DNA of 64,000 nt. It comes from Strigamia acuminata. Its lineage: Eukaryota > Arthropoda > Chilopoda > Geophilomorpha > Linotaeniidae. The position numbers and the translations under genes were made by a program. The notes beneath the pieces were generated by a model. It was given only the letters and a program-made list of their open reading frames with translations, was not told the origin of the DNA and did no database searches. Positions 50,101 through 62,100 of this stretch are shown here, one piece after another; the first letter of the stretch is position 1, and each line of letters starts with the position of its first letter. The stretch spans positions 22,346,427 through 22,410,426 of the forward strand of contig OX442315.1 of assembly GCA_949358305.1 (NCBI GenBank). Direction: 5' to 3'.

Positions 50101-53100
50101 TTCAAAAACCCAGCTGCTGTTATGTTAACACGTCATATTTCATAATATTGTTGGTTTTCTATTTTTAACTTTCAATTTTTATTATTATTATTACTTGTCA
50201 TATTTTTTTTTAAAAGTGGTACCAAATGTGTTTTTTTTACCGAATTGACAATTTGATACGCGAATTTCTCGAAAGTGTTACTATATCGAGGGTTGAACTG
50301 TCTAAACCAATTAAATATACGTTACGATACTCGCCCACGAGTCTTTCATATCCTGAATCTGTCAACAGCCGGGGAAAAAAATCAAAGGAAATACGACGTG
50401 AAAGAGAAGAAAGAAGGTTGGCTGAGTGTCAAGGAAAGATTAGTGCGGGTTCTTTAAGTCGCACCTCATGCAAAAATGGCACTGAGTTTGTGTTGTCATG
50501 GCTAAATGCAGACACACTTGTGATTTATGATTTCGCACTTTTTCTTTCAAGCCTATTTTGGTTAAGTTACTTCATCATTGCGCGTAAGAAACAAACTGTC
50601 TGAAGCGTTTATAAAAGAAAAAAGGAAAAGTTTTCTACGGTCACTTGAAAAGTTAATTAAAGGCTGGAGTAATTTTTTCCTTCTCCCATTAAATTGTGAA
50701 ACAAACCTTTAAAAGCAAATATAATGAAACCGGATTTAATTACAGACTCAAGTCATGTTTACACTGCAAGTAGGACTTTTACCCGAATCTCATTTGTTTT
50801 CTATCTTGTTTGCTTTCGAATGTTTGCTGCTAGAGCCAATTAACCCAAAAGAATTGCCTTTGATTCAGTGATTTTGCTTGGTTGGACTTGGATGAAAATA
50901 CTTTTTTTTTTCCTTTTTGTTTTTCTCTGGCCAATTTATCGTGGCATGTACCAGTTTCCAATAATAAGATGTCCTTCGATTTTAAAACAAACTCGGAATG
51001 TTGCGACGTATATATACGGGCAATGGATGTTTGGACGGCGAAAGAAACAAACATCGAACTGAAGGGCTGAAGAAACGACACAAAAGTTTTTTCAATGGAC
51101 ATGTCAATCGTGGAATTACAAGTCGTCGTCCACTGTGTTAAAAAAAGATGAACTTTCTGTTTTTCATTTTATTTCTGCTTATGAATATGCAAATGTTGTC
51201 ATTGTCAATAAATCTTGCTGTTCATGCGTTCTTCCATTTTTATCTTTCTGCGAAAGATAAATTTAGGCTCTCTTTTTTTCATCATCTTCGTTCGTTCATT
51301 GCAACATTTTTTTTCCGCTGTCACAACACGTTTGGAAGTCATATGTTAGCAGTGCATTGCTTCTAACAGAAAAAGGCGAAAGTTCCAAATGACTGAATAC
51401 CTTTTTGAAGGATTTCGAAATGTTTTTTTTTGTAATCATTGGGAATTCTGACATGATGAATTCACTTGTTTGACATCGTACGACCACGTGTCAACACACA
51501 TACATCAGAAATAATTAAATTTATGCAATTGTTTAGTCGATATTATGTTGCTGCGTTTTTTCAAAAAGATATGTAGGACTGACTTGTGAGTAAGAAAAAG
51601 GTGAAGTTTGATCGATTTGTTTTATTTTATTTATTTTTATTTTGAACCAATAACTAGGCGAACGGTAAAATGTTATCAAAACGACGCAAAGACATAAAAG
51701 TGAGTTTAACGGTGTAAAATTTGATGTGCACCTTTGCTCGTTATGATTTGATCCGTCTGAGGTAATAAGACATAAGCTCGATCTAAACTCGTGTAAACCC
51801 ATTCCCAACAGGGACAAATGAGGGGATTTGAATTGGTGTTAGATGGGAATTTGGACAGATGGTCGTTGTTGTGGACATTGGTCATTTAATGGCGGTCGGA
51901 ATTTCTCTTGTGAAACATTGGCCCATAAAGCTGTGCGAAATTGGATGTGATACTGTAGTTTAGTGTGTCGGAAAGGGATGAATGTTAGCAAGATGGAACA
52001 AATTGTATATTTGCCGATTGCAAAGGGAAATTGCTTTTGTTTATTGCCCGTATTTTGTTTCGCACATGGGCTGGTAATGATTTGTCAGTTGAACCTTTGT
52101 GTGTAGTTTTAAAAAAATTCAATTGGCCAGGACTTCCTTCGGGTTAATTAGTAATGTGATCATCGGGCAAAAAAAATTAAATGAGATTTGAAGAAAAAAA
52201 TTCAAGTTGGTGGAAAAATGTTTTCTGAAAACTTTTTTTTGTTTTGTTTGATCACATGTCGAAATCAGACCATTCTAACTGCGATGGATTTTTCCATTAA
52301 GATTTATTGGAGAAAATGTCAGAATCAGGCATTTACTTAATTAACTTCACTTATGGATTTTTTTTTTAAAAATTTATTTGTGGAGCTAAAAGTTATGGAA
52401 TATTGTGTGATAAATAATTTATAGAATGTTGGATAATTTGAAAACATGTTTATAGATTGTGAGGCAAGAGAATTTTAAATACGTACAAGGTTAATAGTTT
52501 TTTAAAACAGATAGTACAACATGATAAAAGAGAAATGTTTATGCAAAACTTCATTACCGTAATAAAATTAAAGAAAAAAAATTTTATGAAGAATTGACTG
52601 GAATTCCAACATTAAGATGAAATTTCAACGTAATAAAACGAGGAAGTAAATTATAAATTTTAATTTATTATTTCATTTTTATTTTTTATTTTGGAATTTC
52701 AAAAAATAATAATTTTCGTGGTTTGTGGTGTCACGTCGATAATTTCAACTGGAAACAATGGTTTAGAAAAACTAGGTTTTCAGGGGTTTGTATTAACCAA
52801 AAGATTGAAGGTCTACTACAGGCTCCGCAACTCTTAATACTTAATCACGGTTGTAGCTCAGTAAAAAAGGCGTCTGTTTGTGAAATCTAATATTTGTTGG
52901 GTGCGGGATATCAGCCCGGGCCCTTGCAAAATGGCGAACTGTAGTACGCGAGGGAGAGCGTCGTCACTTACAAACGCGCTTTGAAGATTATTTTCTTCTC
53001 CTAAGTTTGTGCAAACGTTGGGTGCATGCGCTCGCAAGTGCCTGACAGCAATTGGTGTCTTCAAGTCAGGAATGCAGAAATAAATGAACAATTGAGACGT

Positions 53101-56100
53101 CAAATAATTCGCAAAAATGCCCAGAAATGGAGAGGAAGTCACTAGTCTTGGCTAAAAATGTCAGCGGATTATGACCGACTGACAGGCTTTTACTTCAGTA
53201 CAGTGAACGCAAAATAGGGTGATATGAATAAAGCGCTGGTCATGTAGACAACCATTAGAATTCTGGCTAGAATTATGCCTCTTTGTGTTGCGACGCACCA
53301 TGAAAGCGCACTCCAAAACTCTCAATTACGACGAGAGCTGTTACTAAGTAATTCTGTTTAAATTTAGGAACTTAGAAAATGAGGAAACCTTTGATCACAT
53401 GTTTCAGGCCAATCCAGTCAGGTATTCAAATGAGCAGGGTGCGCATAAATTATAAACATAGCCAATTTCTCATGATTATCCCAGGAAATACTTCAAAGCA
53501 GGCAAAAAACATAGAATAAATGGAAAGAATAAATAGGGGAAAAATAATTTACAATGAGGCACAAAATCATTTCCAACAAAAATGAGAAAAATAAAGAAAT
53601 GGCGCAAAAATGTGCGCAAAATTTCCAAATTTTAAACTGTGGCAAGCCAGGACCGTGACATTGGTTTCTGTTTATACGGCCTGAAGACCATCCATTGAAT
53701 TTGTTATTTTTGAATGTTTTTTTAAAGAATGACAAACATATATCTTGTACAATTACAGTAAACCGGAAGAAAAAACGGATAGTAAATGCATAGATTTGCC
53801 AAAGGGTCAAAGAAGACAAATAAAAAGCAATGTTTACTTAGCATTTGCAAAACTTTGTTTAAATTTTACCAATTCTATTCAAAATTGTTCGTTTTTAATT
53901 GAATTTTAAAATGCAATTATTAATTTTTTTTTCCCTTAAAATTACCATAATTTTTTATTCTAAGACGCACATTAATTTCAGTACCACCAACAGAAAAAAA
54001 AGCTTTAATTCTAAGATTCAAGACGCACCATGTTTTTAGGGATGTTTTTATGGGAAAAAAGCACGTCTTAAAATCGAAGAAATGTGGCGTGTGTTCAGTC
54101 CTAGAGCAGGGCTTCTTAAACTTTTTCCACTCGCGATCCTTTTTTGCCCGAGAAATTTTATTCCCGACCCCGGGTACATAGGCATTATGTAGTACAAAAT
54201 GGCAGAATGTTCAGGGCTATTTTGCAACCCCTACATTCAGTTAGACGACTTTCCAGAGCAGTTCCAGAGGCGTTCCAAAATATGAGTGGTTTCCGCTTGA
54301 AGCAAAACCCATGTTGGCAATAATTATGCAGTGGTGAGAACAGAAGATTTCATCACACCTCTTAACCCAGTTACAACTACAATTGTTTATATTCTGTTGT
54401 TCATCATATTGTATGGCACATTAGGCATTGACATAATTTATATTTGATGTAGGTGGTGCAGTTTATCCATAAATTGCTCTCGCACCCTCCACCCAAACTC
54501 ATCTCCCCCTTAGGAAGGATGCAAGTGCTAATAATCCCTAATCACCATGGTGAAAAATTCGGAAAATTGGGGGCAAAACAATGCTTGAACTTCGACCTGA
54601 AATCTTATTCTATAGCCCTATTTGCTCACAGCAGAAACCAATTATCTTCTCTCTTGAGGTTCGTAAATTCTAATGTTAATGGGATGGAGTTTGAATTCTC
54701 GTTTTGTCTTTAAGCAGGCTGTAGGTCATTCTTTAAGTTGTAGGGGGGGAAGAAGAGAATAATTTTGCGGGATTATTATTTATGAATGAGCATGTTAACT
54801 GCTGCAGGAATTCATCTTCGTCATCATGTTGATGTTCAGCTTGTGGGTCGCACAAAGAGGGGGTGGGGCGAATATTTTTATTTTTTTTATTTTCACACTC
54901 CACCTGCTGTTTTTTCCTGGGTGGGGGAGCTGAAGATATTGATGAGCTTTTTGTCAGTTGAATAAAGGGCTCAAATTTAATGGATTGTAGAAAGTAACGA
55001 GGATTCTGAAAATTGTGCGATAACACGACTGGCAATTAACAGCATGGATTTCGGTTAAGCCGAAAACATGTTTCTGAAGACCGAAATGTCAAACTTGAAA
55101 TCCTCGTCGACTGAAACGCCTGAACACGAAGTTTTGGGATGCAACTGGTGAATTATATTTTATAACAATCTTTGTCAACGTGGGGGTGCCAATAGTTTTT
55201 ACAGATTGTGCACCAGCATCTAAATTTGCAATTAACGAGGTCGAGAATGTGAAAACGAAACACATTCGCATTCCCATTGGCAGAAATATCCAATATATAT
55301 ATATATATATATGACCACAAGCCCCTTTCGCCATCAATGGACTGTAATCGGGTGGATGGACAGTGACAAGCAATGCGGACAGTCGATATGCCTATGGCAA
55401 GAGCCAGGCTCGAAACGTCAACAGATCTTTTGGTTGAGTTACAATAAAATGTGATATTCCTTTCCCGAGGCTGAGATATCAGATAGAACACACAGCCACG
55501 AAGACTCCACAACTATCGATTAAAGTAATACTCCGTAGCATTTAATAGAAATACGAAAGTATAAAAACAGAGATAATAACATTATGTCAAGAATCATTGA
55601 TCCAATTCACAATAGGCGTTTTTAAAAAGCGTAGCATTGAGATTTAACACCAGAATCTCGTAGATAATCTCGTGTTTACCCTCGTGACATGATAAAAATA
55701 GCGTTATCAGAGGTGCGTGACACTTCTTTTGGGGGTGCGAGATTGTTGTGCTGGAAAATGTCATTCAACGTACAGACTTGTAGGTTATATTGGTTACATT
55801 AGAGTATTTCTTGCTAAACACTTTGCGTAATACTTTATGTAATATAGAGCCTCGATTATCAGAACATCGGTTATCCGAACAGCAGTAAAGCGATATTTTA
55901 TCGGTTTTTTAATCAATTTTTAATGTTTTTTTCACGATTTTCACGTTTTTAATCGGGTTTTTAATGTTTTTGACAATTTTTATCGATTTTTGGTCGGTTT
56001 TAATAATGCTTTCTAACTATATTTTAATGACTTTTTAATTTCGTATGTGTATAAACCTAATGTTCGAATATCCGAACAATTCGGTTTTATGGACACCCAT

Positions 56101-59100
56101 GTTTCTAATTAGTTCAAGGCTCCACTGTGCCTAAAAAGTTCGCATTTTTTCAGTGACGAATGTGCGATTTTCATTGTTTATGGTGTATAAAAACTGAACA
56201 CATTTTTCATGGGGGTGCGAGAAAATATTCTGAGAATGTAATGGCTGCCAGACTATGAAAGGGTTGAGAACCAACTTTTGTTTAAACCAAATGACCAAAC
56301 TTCTTAACTAGTCGAATCCAACTAGATAATGTAATGTAATGTAGAGAGCCTATGTGGATGGCATCGTGTTGTTTCGTTTGTGCTTTGTTTAAACAGATTT
56401 TAAAGTAATTCTTCTTTAATTATAATTCTTGACAAACTAAATCCGTTCTCAAATATCAACAAGAAAGATAGCTGTTTCTAATTTTTAAAAGAATTAAAAT
56501 TTAATATGCAGTAGGAAATTGCAATGAGGTTTATCCGCTTTAAAAATGTTGTCTTGTGTATTTATTCGTATATTAATTCTCTGCATAATTAAAAACCTTT
56601 AGCTGTCTTTGTCTCTCTCAGTCCAAAGGGGGAAAGAATTGATGTTAATTTTAAAGTTTAATATAAAATATCGATTAAGTCTCATTACTTTTCTTAATTA
56701 TTATGGAGGTTTGGAAATATTGTCGTAATCGCGGTGAAATGGTAATTTTCTTTTTGGTTTAAAGGCATGTGGGATCTGTCAGCAGACTGTACTTTGTACT
56801 CTGTCCATTGTCCATGACACTGATGGTTTTTGTAATGATGAGCTATGGGTATGGGCGCGAACGACTCATTTAATACCTGTAAGACCAAAAGTGCAAGCAA
56901 ATCGAGGTGAAAGCCCTCATTCATCTTGTTTTTAACTAAAAGGATGTCAAACATTGGGTTACATTAATACATAATATAACTAATGGTTTATCTTTGTTTT
57001 TTCTATTTTTTTTTAGGGATATTAGTCATAACAAACTTTCGGTCATTGGACGGAAAACACTGCGCGGGTCACCTTTAATAAAAAATCTGTGAGTATTTAT
57101 TTGCGTTCATTTTTCTCTTCCGTCTTTTTTTGTTATTAAATAGATACTGTGTATGCAAATTGGAAAAGTTTTTCTACATTTTGCCTTAAGTAAAATGGAA
57201 ATGCAATCAGAAAAAAAATATTGAAAATTGAAATTAGTTTCAAAATTATTGGAGATTGGACGCCTATCTTTAGCGCCATCTGCAGTATTGAAAATTTTAT
57301 TTACGAAACGAGATGATTTTCAAATTTTTATTTTTCTTAATTCCAAAAATTGTTTTTTTTTTTTATTATTATTATATTTTTTTTATTTCTTTTTCTTTTT
57401 ATAGACAAATAGATAATAATCAACTCACGTGCGTAGATGACACAGCCATAAGAAGTCTCAAGGATATGGAAATATTGTAAGTTTATTTTTTGTACGATAC
57501 AATGTTAATTATTTTTTTTACTGTGGTCAAGTATGGTATTTATTATCAAGCTATGTGGGTGGGAATAAATGTGCATAGAGTAAAAATAATGGATGTTAAG
57601 CGGAAACAAATTTTTTTTTTTAATTTTTAAGGTTGTGTTGTAAAGTGATTTATAGATTACAGCTAAAAGACCAACCCCTCATTGGTTCGGTGCCACACCT
57701 CTTGACTTTTGGTTTTAAGCCAAACTCTCCCCCTTCATTTATTTCTGCCTAGTTGAAGGAATTCTGGCATCACTCATGAAGCATTTCGCTCTTTTATTTT
57801 TTCCCGCTTACATTTGTTCACAATCACCTTTTTTACGACCCGTAATAATAAGTTAATAACGATAATAGGGTTGGTTTGGTTTTTATCCTGGGAGAAAGGG
57901 TTCTGTTTATACACTCGTAAATAAGGGTCACCGCTCCAATTAGAGCGTATTGGTTTGTCACATGGACAACTGTGTTGAATGTATTGATATTTACAAAAAG
58001 CATTGTTAGTACATTCTGTTCCAACTAAATGGTATGTTTGCGCTGCAAATGATTTAGTAGCTACGATGTCTATAGTACTCAAGAATAATTGGAAGAGTCT
58101 GTAATTTAATCTTAAAACTGAATGATAGAAAATGTACGCAGCGTTATTGAAAATGCGTGCCTCGGCCGCATTCTAAGTGATGTTTTGTGCCTATCTTCAT
58201 CACAAACATGCATAATCTTAAACATTTTATGACTGTGTGGATCTAGGTTGGGAAATTTAATAAAACACAGATTTTGTCGGCATTGATTGAGTGGGTGTCA
58301 TGTATTGTCTTTTTGCATGGTAATGTCTCCATAAAAGGGACTGATACACAAACGGAAATCAGGCCTCAGAACGATTTATTTCAATTTAAGGTCAATTCTC
58401 TATTTTGCAGCAGCAGGCAAAATTAATAACCGGACACTGCTTTTGTGACGTGCATAACTTAAAAACATTTCTAATGACCAAACGGGATTGTATAGAAAAT
58501 GTCTGTCTGAAAAACCGAATCGGGTTGGCCTAGAGCTTTTTAAGAAAATCTTGAGAAAATCTTTGAGTTTATCCTCTGAAATCGGGACTAAACATAAATC
58601 TCCCTGAAAAATAATCGGACTGTACCCGTATGGTCCAAATATATATTTTACAATATATTTGTGGTTTGTTGATTTGCCAAATTAATGTATTCCAAATATA
58701 TAGCTTTTCGCGACGTTTGAATATATTATTCGTGGATTAAATAATGCATTTCGTAATGTATTTTGACAATTTTGGAATGCATTTCATAATAGATTTTAAA
58801 ATGTATTATCATTTGCAAACCGATAGCACGCAAAAAGGTGTTAAAAAATGCAAAAATTCATTATAATACATTGCAATACAATTGCAATATATTTTTTAAT
58901 TATTTGGGCATCATTTTCTGTCCAAGAAAAATTATTTTACGCACTTAACCTATATGTTTGGCCTCATGTGGCACCGATAACTGCCAGTAAGCATTTTGGC
59001 AACCAAATTTTCTTGTTGGTGAGCGCATAATCGTTCCATTCCAAGTTTGCTGGCATATAGCTGCAGATTCTCTTAGATAACATCGTAATACATATTTGAT

Positions 59101-62100
59101 TTCATGCGGTTTTCAATATATTTAAGATTGGTGGACTTCTTGAACGTCCATCAATGAAAATCTAAAATGTCCATTGGAACTTCCATTTCCAATATCAATC
59201 AATCAAGAAAACTGGAAATCTTAAATCAACGATATATTATGATGCTATCTAACGGAATCTAGCTATTTCAGAGGGCAAACCAAAGATTTTTTTCCCGTAT
59301 TGTTTTCTTTATCAGTAATTTTCTTTGCGTTTGAGAAATTGGGAAAGTAATGAACCAATGTCTGGTAATTGAGGCAAAAGAAAATGAGACACATACTGTG
59401 AACCGTCTGTCCATTTTATATGTTGCTGTGTTTTGTGTGGGGTTTTCTTACAGCTCTGAATAATTAATCAAGCCGTTGCTCGCAGTTTGTCTGCCCATTC
59501 ATTTGTGGAGCCAGAGTCAACATAATTAAAGAAAACACTAGAGAGTTGAGGAAATTGGCTCTATTACTCTTTTACCTGTTTTTTCCTCGTCACCATCTTT
59601 AGATGTAACGTTATCTTAAGTAAAAGTTGACTCAACTAGGAAAGTTTATTTTTGCTAATTGGGAGGAAAAAATAAAAGAAAGAAAAAAAATTGAAATGAG
59701 AAGTTGATGAATTTGCGTGTTTGGTACAATCTTGCCAACATTTTTTTTTTAAAGAGCAAATTGATTGATAGCTTGAAAGTTTGTTTGGTTAAGTTTGATT
59801 TTTTACTAATTACTTCACGTTTTTTTCCCCTCTTTCTTTAGAACTATCAACGCCAACAACCTGACAACACTGGGCAAAGATTTGTTTGAGAACATGCCTA
59901 AACTAAGAGTTTTGTGAGTACATTAAACTGTCGTGTTTTTTCTCCCCTTGTGTTGTTTTACGCTTTCAACTGCTGCCAAATGAGGGGTCTAAAAGATTGA
60001 AGATGGCAGCACACACACCAAATATAAACCTATTAAGTTTAGAGAAGAAATAAAATCAATTACACGCTTGTGAAACTACTCTTTCGGGTCTAAATACCAT
60101 GAACGATCCGGTTTGGCCTGGAGGAGTTAACTCTATATTTAGTTAATTACAAAAACCTTCTGGAAACCTGCGCTCGTGAGTCGTGGGGTTCCAATTACTA
60201 GCCCATAGGTTTAAGGCCAAAGTGTAACAAGGAAAAATATAAAGAAAAATACAAAAAAATGGTGGGGGAAAACAGGTTTTGGCTCAGTTTCAAAAAACGG
60301 GTCGTAAATAGTTTTTTTTTTGGTTGTACTTGTTAGTCTAGAATGGGTTTCTGTACATTCTCAAATGTTATTATTAAAACTTGTATGCTATTTTGAGTTT
60401 TAATTGAATATTCAAACCCATAACATGTTGTCAATAGCATCTGTTGGGGAGGAAATACATGTAAACATATTTGGAAACATGCACCTCAAGCTCGCTTACT
60501 TATTAATGCTTTTATGCATGCTTGCAGGGTTTAGTTTAAATATTTAACGTTTAATCGTGTTATAAATAAATTTTAATTTTGGAAATACAAAATTATTCTG
60601 ACGGATGTCACTAGATTTACACACATTATCGTGTACTATGCAATTATATATATGCATTTTGGGGCTTTGCGTTGTTATTTCGGGTGAATTAATAATTAAT
60701 TTGCACTTTTGTGTTTTTAGGAGGATATCGGATAATGTACTCATATGCGACTGCCATCTTCAGTGGTTAGCTAGATGGCTTCGAAGAAACCCGTTACTCG
60801 CACTTTTCACGCGTTGTACGTCACCTCATCAGATGAAGGGAAAGAATGTTGCAGAATTACACGATTCCGATTTCAAATGCAGTGGTCAGTTGGAATTTAA
60901 TTAATTCAGCACAAACATTTCTATTTATAAAGATCTTAAGGGACAATAGGAAACCGCAAATGCTAAACTTTCAAGTTACCGTAATTGCTTTTGCGGACTG
61001 CGAATCAATTTTTTTAGTTGAAATTTTTTATTTCTTTTTAAAATTACTGTTTACGGAGGAGAAATGTCTTTTCTATAAAAGATGCATTAAATTAAATCTC
61101 TGAAATGCAAAAGCGCAACTTTTATGAAGTTACGCGAGTATGTTTATATCGAGCAGATATTTGAAAAGACTTAAGTGAGCACGTGCGCAAAGCTGTAAGG
61201 AACAAGACTCAACTTTTGACTTATATATATATGTCTTTTAGTTCCGTATACTCTTAATGTCATATGCACGAACATTAGAGAAAGAATTCATTTATGAGGT
61301 TTCAGATACAGATTTAGAGCACTTATTTTCTTCGTTATTGGAATAAAATCGGCAGGAAGATTTTGTTTGTTGTGTACTTGAGCTTTTCTTAGATCGGATG
61401 CAGTTATTGGACGCATATTTGATGTACGTGCAAGGAGCAATTGTGCCTTTGACAATTATAATAAGAAAAGTATGTTATAATTCAGCCCTTTGACTGGTGA
61501 TGGTAAAAACAGTCTCCTTCCGCAAGCCAAAACCAAAAGATAAATAATTCACCGTTTCGAAAGTGCAAATTGAAGCCATCTATTAAATGCACTTGGCCAT
61601 TAAATAATTCAGGTTTAAGCAGAAGCAAAGAAAAATAAAAGTTTGTAAATTTCGTGATCGAATTACGTCTGCATTAGTGACATTAACAAGGGACTGTTGT
61701 GCAGGTTATTCAATTTGAGGCTTCTAGTTTGCTGCGATCTAGCGAGACTGTCCACAAGAGCGAATCGCGTTCAATTGTTGCTTACAAATGTGAGTTTCTC
61801 TTACGACAGCTTGGAATTTCCCGGTTTACTCACCGCACCTGACAAAGTAGGAACTCGAGTTGAATTAGTGTGTGACTAGATATGTTTATGGATACGTGAG
61901 AGCAATTTATTGAGCCCTTCAGCTATCAAGTTGCCGTAAATCAGTCGTTGCGCTTGTACAACTTGCAGATGATTAGTTAATATTAATGTGGACTAATTTA
62001 TGCCGAAGGTTGTTGAAGATGTGTTTGACTCGTTGAGAATGATTTAAATTTGGTAAATAAATTTTGGTTCGATGGTGTTAAATAACTAATGGAAGCGTGG

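Noticed and set aside
52845-52920. Functional tRNA gene
   Set aside because: Box B is degenerate and no anticodon arm or acceptor stem can be completed.
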